Positions 1 through 8,388 of a stretch of DNA of 64,000 bases are shown in pieces. Each line of letters starts with the position of its first letter. Position 1 is the first letter of the stretch. The notes under the pieces were generated by a model. That model was given only the letters and a program-made list of their open reading frames with translations. It made no database searches and was not told where the DNA came from. The stretch covers positions 23,654 to 87,653 of the forward strand of contig NZ_FUWW01000008.1 of the NCBI RefSeq assembly GCF_900167205.1, written 5' to 3'. The translations under genes and the position numbers were made by a program. Source of the stretch: Eubacterium coprostanoligenes. GTDB taxonomy: Bacteria; Bacillota; Clostridia; Oscillospirales; Acutalibacteraceae.

Positions 1-2
1 AA

Positions 3-482
3 CCGGGCAACGAAATGCTCCTTGGTTCACATATGCTTGAAGTTTGCCCAACTATTGCATCTGAAAAAGCAAAAATTCAGGTTCACCCTCTTGGAATAGG
101 AGATAGAGAAGACCCTGCTCGTTTGGTATTTAAGGCTCAAACAGGCAATGCAATCGTTGTCACTCTTGTTGATATGGGCGACAGACTTCGTATGATTGTC
201 AATGATGTTGAATGTAAGGAACAGGTAAATGATATGCCAAAACTTCCTGTTGCAGGAGTTTTGTGGAAGCCGCTTCCTTGCCTTCAAACTTCGGCAGAAG
301 CATGGATGTATGCCGGCGGTGCACATCACAGCGTTCTTTCGTATTCACTTAATGCCGAGCACATGCGTGATTTTGCTGAAATTATGGGTATTGAGTTTAT
401 CCATATCAATAAGAATACAGAGATTAATGAATTCAGAAAAGAATTGTTTTATAACGATGTTGCATACAAACTCGGTATGTAA
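3..482 (+). CDS. araA: L-arabinose isomerase, C-terminal part (5' end outside window)
   Basis: The reading frame is open from base 3, so this is the last ~159 residues of a longer protein. The segment starting GNEMLLGSHMLEVCP, then IQVHPLGIGDREDPARLVF, is typical of the C-terminal domain of AraA, the cytoplasmic manganese-dependent enzyme that converts L-arabinose to L-ribulose. AraA is about 500 residues, so roughly two thirds lies upstream of the window. The catalytic centre is mostly in the missing part. araD follows after 9 bases with its own strong ribosome-binding site, which supports the identification. The family is clear; activity cannot be judged from this fragment. Confidence 0.9.
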   Translation, partial: PGNEMLLGSHMLEVCPTIASEKAKIQVHPLGIGDREDPARLVFKAQTGNAIVVTLVDMGDRLRMIVNDVECKEQVNDMPKLPVAGVLWKPLPCLQTSAEAWMYAGGAHHSVLSYSLNAEHMRDFAEIMGIEFIHINKNTEINEFRKELFYNDVAYKLGM

Positions 483-491
483 GGAGCAAAA

Positions 492-1202
492 ATGTTAGAA
501 GCGTTAAAAAAAGAAGTATTTGAACAAAATTTAAAACTTGTTGAGTACGGCTTGGTTGTACTTACTTGGGGCAATGTTTCGGCTATTGACCGAGAAAGCG
601 GACTTTTTGTAATAAAGCCATCGGGTGTGCCATATAGTGAAATGACTGCTGAAGATATGGTGGTTATGGATTTGGACGGTAACAAGGTTGAGGGCAAACT
701 TAATCCTTCATCCGATACACCGACCCATATGGAATTATACAGGAATTTCAAAGATATAGGCGGAGTGGTTCACACTCATTCGTCTTGGGCTTGTGCTTGG
801 GCACAGGCAGGAAGGGATGTTCCGGCTTACGGTACAACTCATGCTGATTTTTCCAACGGCGCCGTTCCTTGCACAAGAGGACTAACCAAAGAAGAAGTTG
901 AGTCGGCATATGAACTCAACACCGGCAGAGTTATAGTGGAAGAATTTGCCAAAAGAGGTATTTCGCCAAAGGCGTGTCCGGCAGTTCTTATCCACCGTCA
1001 CGGTCCTTTCACTTGGGGCGAAAATGCCCAAAAGGCTGTTGAAAACGCATTAATATTAGAAGAGGTTTGTAATATGGCATACAGAACCGAATCCGTTGCA
1101 GCATTAAGTACAGATTCAAATATCGGAATAGAAGATTATCTTCTTGAAAAGCATTATAATCGTAAACACGGCAAAAATGCATATTATGGTCAGAAATTAT
1201 AG
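492..1202 (+). CDS. araD: L-ribulose-5-phosphate 4-epimerase
   Basis: This 236-residue class II aldolase-family protein is the usual length for AraD, the zinc enzyme that epimerises L-ribulose 5-phosphate to D-xylulose 5-phosphate at the end of arabinose catabolism. Visible landmarks are the GNVS phosphate-binding turn near residue 27, the zinc pair H94/H96 in VVHTHSS, a GAVPCTRGLT segment equivalent to GDIPCTRxxT of known AraD, and further zinc/catalytic histidines at 168/170 in IHRHGPFTWG. An AAGGAG site at 481-486 precedes ATG 492. It lies directly after araA, so an ara operon continues leftwards out of the window. Confidence 0.95.
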   Translation: MLEALKKEVFEQNLKLVEYGLVVLTWGNVSAIDRESGLFVIKPSGVPYSEMTAEDMVVMDLDGNKVEGKLNPSSDTPTHMELYRNFKDIGGVVHTHSSWACAWAQAGRDVPAYGTTHADFSNGAVPCTRGLTKEEVESAYELNTGRVIVEEFAKRGISPKACPAVLIHRHGPFTWGENAQKAVENALILEEVCNMAYRTESVAALSTDSNIGIEDYLLEKHYNRKHGKNAYYGQKL

Positions 1203-1215
1203 GAGGAACATATTA

Positions 1216-2451
1216 ATGAAAAAAACAAACAAATTTTTTGCGCTCTTTCTTTCTCTCATTTTGCTTATTGGTACAGTTATGCCTGTGTATGCATTTGATG
1301 AAGAAAAGATTGATTTGCAAAATGCAGTAATTTCTTTTGAAAACAATATTACTGAATACGAGGCAACAGGCGAAGCTATCAAACCGGCTTACAATGTTAT
1401 GGTTGGTGATATTTTGCTCACCAAAGATGTTGATTACACAGAAAAGTTTGAAAACAATATTCAGCCGGGCACAGCTTCACTCACAATTACTGCCACCGAC
1501 ACTTCCGTTTACTATAAAGGTTCAAAAACGGTTCAGTTTACTATCGTTCAAAGTGATTTAGATGACGATGATGACGAAATTGTAACACCAAAGCCTGTTT
1601 CGCCACCAAAAGCTGTCAAACTTCTTGCAACCTATGGCAAAAAGAATAAAAGTCAGCTTGTTGTAAAATGGAAAACTGTTTCTTGTGATGCGTATCAAAT
1701 TATGTATTCAAAGGATGCTTCGTTCAAGAAAGGTGTAAAGTATGTAACTGTTAAGGGTAAAAATACATCTTCAAAGACCGTAAAGGTTAAGAATAATAAT
1801 AAAAAATATTTTGTTAGAGTAAGAGCAATAAGATATAATACAAACAAAAAGCCTGTATATGGTGTATGGTCAAATAAACTCAATAGCTCTTTCACAAAGA
1901 CTTATGCCAAGTATTCATCTCATTATGTAAATAACAGAGACAGAACAACAAATTTGAGAATTGCATCAAAGGCTATTGACGGCACAGTTCTCGCACCCGG
2001 CGAAACTTTTTCGTTCAACGAAACAGTAGGAAAGAGAACTTCTCAAAAAGGCTACAAAAAAGCCCATGTTTTCAACGGACCGAATTCTACATCAATGGGC
2101 ATCGGCGGTGGCGTTTGCCAGGTTGCATCAACTATTTTCAACACAGTTTTATTTTCAAATCTCAAAATAGTTGAAAGACATCAACATTCACAAAGAGTTT
2201 CTTATGTTCCGCTTGGCAGAGATGCGGCTATTTATTGGCCAAGTCAGGATTTACAGTTTAAGAACGATACAAATTATCCTATAAAAATTAAGATGGTTGT
2301 TAAGGACGGCGTTATTTCTTGCACATTCCTCACATGCCAAAATGTAAAACCTAAAAAGGTTAAGGTTACTGTCAGCAGAAGCGGCAAGAACTTCACTATG
2401 AAGCGTTACGCAGGCGGTAAATGTAATTACACAACAAGATCTTATTATTAA
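1216..2451 (+). CDS. Secreted VanW-family protein with fibronectin III-like domain
   Basis: The start at ATG 1216 is set by AGGAGG at 1201-1206; an ORF beginning at 1144 would overlap araD. The 411-residue product has a signal peptide (residues 1 to ~26, ending PVYAF), a beta-rich region, an acidic linker (DLDDDDDE, ~residue 115), an Fn3-like domain (~130-225) and a C-terminal VanW domain (~235-370) with APGETFSFNETVG and IGGGVCQVAST. VanW domains occur in vancomycin-resistance clusters and in many Gram-positive surface proteins; their biochemical role is not established. A surface or wall-associated role is inferred from the export signal. It is 13 bases from araD, but nothing links it to arabinose use. 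Confidence 0.85.
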   Translation: MKKTNKFFALFLSLILLIGTVMPVYAFDEEKIDLQNAVISFENNITEYEATGEAIKPAYNVMVGDILLTKDVDYTEKFENNIQPGTASLTITATDTSVYYKGSKTVQFTIVQSDLDDDDDEIVTPKPVSPPKAVKLLATYGKKNKSQLVVKWKTVSCDAYQIMYSKDASFKKGVKYVTVKGKNTSSKTVKVKNNNKKYFVRVRAIRYNTNKKPVYGVWSNKLNSSFTKTYAKYSSHYVNNRDRTTNLRIASKAIDGTVLAPGETFSFNETVGKRTSQKGYKKAHVFNGPNSTSMGIGGGVCQVASTIFNTVLFSNLKIVERHQHSQRVSYVPLGRDAAIYWPSQDLQFKNDTNYPIKIKMVVKDGVISCTFLTCQNVKPKKVKVTVSRSGKNFTMKRYAGGKCNYTTRSYY

Positions 2452-2464
2452 TAATGTCCAAAAA

Positions 2465-2507
2465 ACGACACCCATCATTGCCTTTTGGTGGGTGTTGTGT
2501 TATTCTA
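2465..2507 (+). terminator. Probable terminator after the VanW gene
   Basis: ACACCCATCA at 2468-2477 pairs with TGGTGGGTGT at 2486-2495 (10 bp with one G-T pair, 8-base loop). The tract after it is T-rich but mixed with G. It separates the VanW gene from rmuC. Confidence 0.6.
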
Positions 2508-2525
2508 TATTAAAGGAGTGATTAG

Positions 2526-3713
2526 ATGATTACATATATTTTGCTCGGTATTTGCATAGTCCTTTTGATTGCAGTTATTGCAATTCTGTTGACACAGGGC
2601 AAAAAGGACGATTCGGCAAAAATAGAGGAACTTCAGCGTCAACTTTTGGACGCAGTTAATAAGAACAATAATTCTGCAAGAATAGAGGAGCTTTCCCGTC
2701 AAATGAATGACCTTGTTAATAAGAATTACGAACAGCAGGTCAAGGTTATTGAGGCTCTTAATAATAACTATAACAATCAAACAAAACTCATTCAGAGTTC
2801 AATTGCCTCAATGCAGGAGAGCAACGAAAAGAAACTGGAACAAATGCGTGCTACTGTTGACGAAAAACTCACTTCAACACTTAATAAGCGTATTGATTCT
2901 TCGTTTGAACAGGTTTCAAAGCAACTTACTTCTGTTTATAAGTCGCTCGGCGAAATGAAAGATTTGTCTGTCGGCGTAAGCGGACTTAACCGTATTCTCA
3001 CCAATGTCAAAACCCGTGGCACTTGGGCAGAACTTCAACTTGGCAATATTCTTGAGCAGATTATCCCGAATATGTACGAAACTAATGTAAGAACAAATCC
3101 AAAATACAACGGTCAGGTAGAATTCGCCGTTAAAATTCCGAATGCCGAGAATGATGAGGTTTGCTGGCTTCCTATCGACTCAAAGTTCCCGATGGAGGAT
3201 TATATCCGTTTAAGCGAATCAGCCGAAATGGGCGATGTGGAAGCTGTGGAGCGTGCTCAAAAGGCTCTTGAAGCAAGAGTTAGGGATGAAGCAAAGGCAA
3301 TTAAAAATTATATCAGCGAGCCACAGACAACTCCGTTTGCAATTATGTATCTTGCAACAGAAGGTCTTTATGCCGAAATAATGAACAGCAAAACCGGACT
3401 TCCCGAAAAACTTCAAAATATGGGCATTTTGGTTGCAGGTCCAAGCACTATCACCGCACTTCTTAATTCGCTTTCACTTGGCTTTAGTTCAATTGCAATC
3501 AATAAGCGTGCAAATGAGGTTTGGAAAGTTCTTGGCAATGCCAAAAAGCAGTATGATATGTTTGGAACTCTCCTTGAAAAAGCAAAGAAAAAGATTGATG
3601 AAGCCGGCAGAACTATTGAAGATGCAAATCATAGAAATGACATTATTCAAAAGAATTTGAAATCTGTCAATACTCTTGATACAGACCCTACGGATATTGA
3701 GCTTCTTGATTAA
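2526..3713 (+). CDS. rmuC: DNA recombination protein RmuC
   Basis: This 395-residue protein has an N-terminal membrane anchor (residues ~1-20), a charged Asn/Gln-rich coiled coil (~25-125) and a C-terminal RmuC domain with NVKTRGTWAELQLGNILEQ and CWLPIDSKFPMEDY. RmuC is linked to suppression of inversions between short inverted repeats, and its domain resembles restriction-endonuclease folds. AAAGGAGTG at 2513-2521 precedes ATG 2526. The length is normal. The next gene starts 15 bases after its stop, so the two may be co-transcribed. Confidence 0.92.
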   Translation: MITYILLGICIVLLIAVIAILLTQGKKDDSAKIEELQRQLLDAVNKNNNSARIEELSRQMNDLVNKNYEQQVKVIEALNNNYNNQTKLIQSSIASMQESNEKKLEQMRATVDEKLTSTLNKRIDSSFEQVSKQLTSVYKSLGEMKDLSVGVSGLNRILTNVKTRGTWAELQLGNILEQIIPNMYETNVRTNPKYNGQVEFAVKIPNAENDEVCWLPIDSKFPMEDYIRLSESAEMGDVEAVERAQKALEARVRDEAKAIKNYISEPQTTPFAIMYLATEGLYAEIMNSKTGLPEKLQNMGILVAGPSTITALLNSLSLGFSSIAINKRANEVWKVLGNAKKQYDMFGTLLEKAKKKIDEAGRTIEDANHRNDIIQKNLKSVNTLDTDPTDIELLD

Positions 3714-3728
3714 TGGAGTGTGAGCATT

Positions 3729-4259
3729 ATGCAACAATTCACAAAAAAGGAAATAAAGCTATCAACCCTTCGTTTGCTTCAATCAAAACCTCTTGATAAT
3801 ATAAAAGTTAAGGATATAATTGACGATATCGGTATCAGTCGCAACACTTTTTATTATCATTATCATGATATTTATGATGTTCTCAAGGATATTTTTGATG
3901 AAACTATGCTTGAAATAACAAAGAACAGTGATGAAAATTTTGATTGGGAAGCGGTGTTCAAAAAGATGTCTGAAAATGCTCTTGCCAAAAAGAGTATTAT
4001 CACAAATATCTTTAAATCAAAGTATTCCGATAATATAAAAAGTTATATTGCAAATTCGGTAGGGGACACCATATGCAGCAAAATCAAGGCAAAATATGAT
4101 GCTGAGGGCAAAAAAATAGACGATTATGATTTAAAAATTATGTCAACTTTCTATAAACATGCTTTGACAGGCACATTTTTCGAGTGGGTACATAACGGTA
4201 TGAGAGTTCCTCCAAAGGAATTTTTTGAAAAATTGTCAAATGTCACCCGCAAAGTTTAG
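3729..4259 (+). CDS. TetR/AcrR-family transcriptional regulator
   Basis: This is a 176-residue one-domain-plus-sensor regulator. Residues ~20-50 (VKDIIDDIGISRNTFYYHYHD) form a typical TetR helix-turn-helix with the Y-Y-H signature; the C-terminal half is the variable ligand and dimer domain. GGAG at 3715-3718 is 10 bases from ATG 3729, so ATG is preferred over GTG 3720, which is only one base from the site. The ligand is unknown. The next gene encodes a small DUF308 membrane protein behind a terminator and long leader, and is an obvious but untested candidate target. Confidence 0.85.
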   Translation: MQQFTKKEIKLSTLRLLQSKPLDNIKVKDIIDDIGISRNTFYYHYHDIYDVLKDIFDETMLEITKNSDENFDWEAVFKKMSENALAKKSIITNIFKSKYSDNIKSYIANSVGDTICSKIKAKYDAEGKKIDDYDLKIMSTFYKHALTGTFFEWVHNGMRVPPKEFFEKLSNVTRKV

Positions 4260-4290
4260 TTGGTTTAATAAATTTCAGTATTACAAAAAT

Positions 4291-4328
4291 AGGAAAGTGC
4301 ACAAATATTGTGTACTTTTCTTTTTTTG
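4291..4328 (+). terminator. Terminator after the TetR-type gene
   Basis: GGAAAGTGCAC at 4292-4302 pairs with GTGTACTTTTC at 4310-4320 through 11 positions including G-T pairs, and is followed directly by seven T residues. Confidence 0.8.
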
Positions 4329-4364
4329 ACAGTTTTATTTCATCCCAAAAGGTGATTTAATATA

Positions 4365-4542
4365 GACAAGGAGTTAAGCCTAACATTCGGTCAGTTCTTA
4401 AAAGTTAGGATTCAAGCATCTTATAAGTTCTCTTTTCATGTTTCTCCAAAAGTTTGTTTTTCTCAATTTGAATTGACCGTTGTCCGGTACGGAATGTTGC
4501 TATAACGCTCCGTGCCGGAATATATTTTAGGATGGTGATTTT
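4365..4542 (+). promoter_or_regulatory. Long structured leader of the DUF308 gene, possible pseudoknot
   Basis: About 170 bases of non-coding sequence lie between the upstream terminator and the DUF308 start. CCTAAC (4379-4384) pairs with GTTAGG (4404-4409). Inside that loop, CGGTCAGTTC (4388-4397) is complementary, with one G-T pair, to GAATTGACCG (4470-4479), which would make a pseudoknot. A third stem, TCCGGTACGGA (4483-4493) with TCCGTGCCGGA (4509-4519), is 11 bp with one G-T pair and sits just before the ribosome-binding site GGTGAT. I do not recognise this as a known riboswitch class. The promoter is not clear. Confidence 0.45.
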
Positions 4543-5139
4543 ATGAAGTATCTACAAAACATCAAAATTGCGTATATGACCGCTTGCGTTATATTTATGC
4601 TTATAGGAATTATGCTGATGGGCTTCCCGGAATTCTCTATGGTCGCAGTTTGCTATTTGATTGGAATAATGTTTATCATCCTTGGTGTAATCAAAATTAT
4701 GGCATATTTCTCGCAAGAAAAGTATAACATTGCTTTTCAATTTGACCTTGCACTTGGCATATTGTCCGTGATTGTCGGTATCTGCACGGTCATCCACCAC
4801 AATTGGATAATCAGCATCCTGCCGATAATTATCGGAATAATGATTATTGCCGATAGCTTGTTTACTCTTCAAGCATCAATAGATGCAAAACGATTTGGAC
4901 TTCCTCGTTGGTATTTTCTGCTTTTGTTCTCCGCAGTGTCTGTTGTGCTCGGTCTTGTCTTGGTGTTCAAGTCATTTAAGAGTGCTGTTGTAATAACTAT
5001 TCTTTATGGTTTGGGTTGTTTCTTTATCGGTTTTGAAAAGCTTGTTTCAATCATTTACACAACTCAAAAAATAAAAAAATATGCACCGCATAACGATATA
5101 ATAGAAGATGATTACACGCTTCACGATAAAAACGAATAA
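4543..5139 (+). CDS. DUF308 (HdeD-like) integral membrane protein
   Basis: This 198-residue protein has about six hydrophobic segments in three pairs (for example residues 10-30, 34-55, 66-85, 90-110, 125-145, 150-172) separated by short charged loops, the repeat-hairpin layout of DUF308/HdeD proteins. HdeD in enterobacteria is associated with acid resistance, but no molecular function is established for the family and none can be read here. The tail is polar and acidic. GGTGAT at 4533-4538 precedes the ATG. It stands alone between a terminator and a bidirectional terminator, with the structured leader described separately. Confidence 0.8.
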   Translation: MKYLQNIKIAYMTACVIFMLIGIMLMGFPEFSMVAVCYLIGIMFIILGVIKIMAYFSQEKYNIAFQFDLALGILSVIVGICTVIHHNWIISILPIIIGIMIIADSLFTLQASIDAKRFGLPRWYFLLLFSAVSVVLGLVLVFKSFKSAVVITILYGLGCFFIGFEKLVSIIYTTQKIKKYAPHNDIIEDDYTLHDKNE

Positions 5140-5145
5140 AAGTAA

Positions 5146-5171
5146 AAGGAGCGTTTGAAAAAACGCTCCTT
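5146..5171. terminator. Bidirectional terminator between convergent genes
   Basis: AAGGAGCGTTT (5147-5157) and AAACGCTCCTT (5161-5171) form a perfect 11-bp stem around a short A-rich loop. It lies between the converging DUF308 and SDR genes, with A-rich and T-rich flanks on the two sides. Confidence 0.85.
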
Positions 5172-5192
5172 AATTTGTTTGTGTTTGTGTAA

Positions 5193-6755
5193 TTAGTGCT
5201 TAATGTCGTCCCACTTAACGCCATCAATCTGGAACAAATCGTCAAACTTGTAAACATTTGTTTCTTCCTTGGTGTGGTTAGGATACCAAACTTGTGCGAA
5301 GAATGGGTTTGTTCTTGCGATGTTGTCGTAATCCCACTGCTTTTGAGGGATGTAGCACTCTGGGCACCAGTGACCGCCGAGGAGAATAAGAGCAGGTGAT
5401 GCTTCAAATTCTGCACCGCAGTAACCGCATTTCCACTTGAGTTTTGTTGCCATATCGCCCTTTGTCATTGTTTCGCTGAGGCACTCACCGCCACGGAATT
5501 TAGCAGCTTGCTTCATATCTTCAATGTCAAGTTCTGATTCAGGCTTTGTTTCATCATAACCGTGGTCAAGTTTGAATTCATCTGCATCAGATGTCTTCTT
5601 TGCAAACTTTTTGATTTCAAAATCTTCCCACTTTGCAGGAATCTTTGCCCAATCCTCATATGTACCGTAGTATGCTGAAAGTCTTTCAGGATTTCTTGTA
5701 GCAACCCAGTCAAGAGTACCGAAGTCTTTTGTAGAAGCAATCTTCTTCATGAATGGCTTTGCACAAGCTGCAACGAGATTCTTTGGAAGATATCTTGGTA
5801 TTTTGAAGTAGAATTCAACCTGATCTGCGAGTCTGTTGAAGTAATCCTTAACAGGGAGGTTCTCTCTGAAGTGGAGGAATTCCTCGAGCTTGTCGCCGTC
5901 TGCATAGAATTGACCGTGGAAGTTCTTTGTGATGAACCAGTTAGGGTCAAAGAGCTTTTCAGGGCCTGCAAGACCAAGTGTGCCAAGGAGAAGGCACTCA
6001 AATTCATAGTTAGAAATTCTGTACTGCTCACCTGAACCGATGTTGAAGAAGTGGTTCCAGAAGTCAGCACCGAGTGTGCCTTTTTCGTCTTCAAGTACAA
6101 GGTTGCACATAAGTCTGCCTGAGTCCTCAACAGTACACCATTCAAGAACGCCGTTGATTGGTACATGGAACATAATTGGGTCCATATTCTTAAGAATGTT
6201 TGGATAGAGAATACCGCTCTGACGCATAACAACCCAATTCTTAATACCGCTTTCTACGAATGTGCGCTCTGCAACAGTCTTTGAAATAGCATAGTGGTCA
6301 TAGATAGAAATTTTGATAGGGTCACCACATCTGCCCCAGTGGATAGGATAGTTTCTGTCGCCTGTTTCAGCAACAGTACCGATGTAGCATACTTTAATAT
6401 CATCAGCGTTCGGTTGAGCCAAAACAGCCTTGCAGATATTCTGTGCAGCACCGATGTTTGTCTTTTGTGTTCTGTATGGCTTCCAGTCAGCTGTTGGAGA
6501 TACCATACCACCAATATGAAGAACATAGTCAGAACCTGTTACACCCTCAAGGATTGAGTCGTAATCGCCCAAGTCACCCCATACAACCTGAACATTTGGC
6601 TTTGCCATAATACCCTTTAATTTTTCTTCGTTCTTTGGGCTCTTTCTTGCAAGCATCTTAATGTTGATTTCATTTGGATGCTTAATCATTTCCTGAACTG
6701 CAGCCCAACCCATATTACCGGTACCGCCGGTAAGGAATACGGTTTTCTTTGCCAT
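5193..6755 (-). CDS. NAD(P)-dependent epimerase/dehydratase-like SDR with C-terminal zinc ribbon
   Basis: This 520-residue protein opens with an extended-SDR Rossmann fold: GGTGNMGW at residues ~10-17 binds the nucleotide, and YAISK (around residue 173) is the catalytic Tyr-x-x-x-Lys. The SDR part ends near residue 330. A ~190-residue extension follows, containing CGYC and CPEC about 20 residues apart, a predicted zinc ribbon, then an aromatic tail. Normal extended SDRs are 300-350 residues. The substrate is unknown. AAGGAGG precedes the ATG on the minus strand. It is monocistronic, facing away from metK. Confidence 0.8.
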   Translation of the reverse strand: MAKKTVFLTGGTGNMGWAAVQEMIKHPNEINIKMLARKSPKNEEKLKGIMAKPNVQVVWGDLGDYDSILEGVTGSDYVLHIGGMVSPTADWKPYRTQKTNIGAAQNICKAVLAQPNADDIKVCYIGTVAETGDRNYPIHWGRCGDPIKISIYDHYAISKTVAERTFVESGIKNWVVMRQSGILYPNILKNMDPIMFHVPINGVLEWCTVEDSGRLMCNLVLEDEKGTLGADFWNHFFNIGSGEQYRISNYEFECLLLGTLGLAGPEKLFDPNWFITKNFHGQFYADGDKLEEFLHFRENLPVKDYFNRLADQVEFYFKIPRYLPKNLVAACAKPFMKKIASTKDFGTLDWVATRNPERLSAYYGTYEDWAKIPAKWEDFEIKKFAKKTSDADEFKLDHGYDETKPESELDIEDMKQAAKFRGGECLSETMTKGDMATKLKWKCGYCGAEFEASPALILLGGHWCPECYIPQKQWDYDNIARTNPFFAQVWYPNHTKEETNVYKFDDLFQIDGVKWDDIKH

Positions 6756-6880
6756 TATTTTTCCTCCTTAAACAGCAAATTGTACTTATTAACAATAAGC
6801 ATAAATGTTAACAATATAATTATAAACTATTTCTAAACAAATTACAATATAAATTAACAAATATTTCAATAAAAATTTTG

Positions 6881-6909
6881 TTGACACGGCATATTTTTTG
6901 TAGTATCAT
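6881..6909 (+). promoter_or_regulatory. Sigma-A-type promoter of metK
   Basis: TTGACA at 6881-6886 and TATCAT at 6904-6909 are separated by 17 bases, and the SAM riboswitch begins ~27 bases further on. The -35 matches the consensus exactly. Confidence 0.75.
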
Positions 6910-6934
6910 AAATGTAATATAGCAAAAAGGAATA

Positions 6935-7024
6935 GAGATTATCAAGAGTGGTTGAGGGACTGGCCCTGCGACACCACAGCAACCTGCGTTTGTAAGGTGC
7001 TAATACCTGCGGTAAGATAATACC
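6935..7024 (+). promoter_or_regulatory. SAM-I (S-box) riboswitch aptamer
   Basis: The conserved S-box core is visible in order: TTATC-AGAG closing the P1/P2 junction, GAGGGACTGGCCC, GCAACC, GGTGCTAATACC, and GATAA closing P1. Family knowledge: S-box RNAs bind S-adenosylmethionine and terminate transcription when it is abundant. A hairpin with a T-run follows at 7041-7075, and the gene downstream is metK, the SAM synthetase, so this is feedback control of SAM synthesis. The competing antiterminator pairing was not resolved by eye; GATAAT (7016-7021) can also pair with ATTATC (7034-7039). Confidence 0.93.
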
Positions 7025-7040
7025 GAATGATGAATTATCA

Positions 7041-7075
7041 GCATACGGTCACCGCTGTATGCTTTTTATTTTACT
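7041..7075 (+). terminator. Riboswitch terminator in the metK leader
   Basis: GCATACGG and CCGCTGTATGC (7041-7062) form a stem followed by a T-rich run to 7075. It lies between the S-box aptamer and metK. Confidence 0.8.
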
Positions 7076-7122
7076 TTTTGCAAGAATAAACGCTGTATTT
7101 TATAGAAATGAGGTAATATACT

Positions 7123-8301
7123 ATGTCACGCTTTTTATTTACAAGCGAATCGGTTACAGAAGGACATCCTGACAAAATCTGTGACCAAATTTCAGACGCA
7201 ATTCTTGACGCTATGATCGAGCAAGACCCACAATCTCGTGTTGCTTGCGAAACAACCTGCACAACAGGTCAGGTTCATGTTATGGGCGAAATCACAACAA
7301 AAGCCAATGTTGACATCAACGCTATTGTTCGCAAAACTGTTTGCGAAATCGGATATGATGACAGTGCAAAGGGATTTGACGGCAACACTTGTGCTGTAAT
7401 CACTTCTCTTGACAAGCAGTCACCTGACATCGCTATGGGTGTTGATAAGTCATTCGAACTTAAGAACAACGAAGAAGATGAGGACAACCTCAACGGTGCC
7501 GGCGACCAGGGTATGATGTTTGGTTATGCTTGCAACGAAACCAAGGAACTTATGCCAATGCCTATTTCTCTTGCTCACAAGCTTGCTCTCAAACTCACGG
7601 AGGTAAGAAAAAACGGCACATTGCCTTATCTCCGTGCAGACGGCAAAACACAGGTTACTGTTGAATATGTAGACAACAAGCCTGTCCGTGTTACAACAAT
7701 CGTTGTTTCATCACAGCACAGCGCTGATGTTTCTCTTGAACAACTCCGTGAAGATATTATCGAAAATGTAATCAAAACAACTGTTCCTGCCGAATTTATG
7801 GATGAGGATACTGTATTTTATGTAAACCCAACAGGCAGATTTGTTATCGGCGGTCCTATGGGTGACTCAGGTCTTACAGGCAGAAAGATTATTGTTGATA
7901 CATACGGTGGATACGCTCGTCACGGTGGTGGTGCTTTCTCCGGTAAAGACCCAACAAAGGTTGACCGTTCAGCTGCTTATGCTTCAAGATGGGTAGCAAA
8001 GAATATTGTTGCAGCAGGTCTTGCAGACAAGTGTGAGGTTGAACTTGCGTATGCAATCGGTGTTGCAAAGCCTGTATCAGTAATGGTTGACACATTCGGC
8101 ACAGGTAAGAAGTCTGATGACGAAATCAGCGAAATTGTTAATAAGGTTTTCGACCTTCGTCCGTCTGCAATCATAAAGAACCTTGATTTGAGAAGACCGA
8201 TTTACAAGGCAGTTGCCGCTTACGGTCATATGGGCAGAGAAGACCTCAATGTTCCTTGGGAGCAAACAAATAAGGTTGATGAAATCAAAAAGTATATGTA
8301 A
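7123..8301 (+). CDS. metK: S-adenosylmethionine synthetase (methionine adenosyltransferase)
   Basis: This 392-residue protein has normal MetK length and makes S-adenosylmethionine from methionine and ATP in the cytoplasm. Signatures are [11 protein letters not shown] near residue 10, the [12 protein letters not shown] hexapeptide region (~residue 125) and the P-loop-like GGGAFSGKD (~residue 267). GAGGT at ~7110 precedes the ATG. Expression is predicted to be switched off by high SAM through the riboswitch directly upstream. It is monocistronic, ending at a strong terminator. Confidence 0.98.
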   Translation: MSRFLFTSESVTEGHPDKICDQISDAILDAMIEQDPQSRVACETTCTTGQVHVMGEITTKANVDINAIVRKTVCEIGYDDSAKGFDGNTCAVITSLDKQSPDIAMGVDKSFELKNNEEDEDNLNGAGDQGMMFGYACNETKELMPMPISLAHKLALKLTEVRKNGTLPYLRADGKTQVTVEYVDNKPVRVTTIVVSSQHSADVSLEQLREDIIENVIKTTVPAEFMDEDTVFYVNPTGRFVIGGPMGDSGLTGRKIIVDTYGGYARHGGGAFSGKDPTKVDRSAAYASRWVAKNIVAAGLADKCEVELAYAIGVAKPVSVMVDTFGTGKKSDDEISEIVNKVFDLRPSAIIKNLDLRRPIYKAVAAYGHMGREDLNVPWEQTNKVDEIKKYM

Positions 8302-8323
8302 TTTATACATTATAATAATAGTA

Positions 8324-8356
8324 AAACGGCTTGAATTTTTTCAAGCCGTTTTTTGT
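8324..8356 (+). terminator. metK terminator
   Basis: AACGGCTTGAA (from 8325) and TTCAAGCCGTT form an 11-bp stem with a T-rich loop, followed by a T-run. A partial copy of the 3' arm (TTCAAGCCGT) recurs at ~8372. It may also serve the converging beta-helix gene. Confidence 0.88.
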
Positions 8357-8388
8357 GTGTTGAAAAAGAATTTTCAAGCCGTCTTCTT

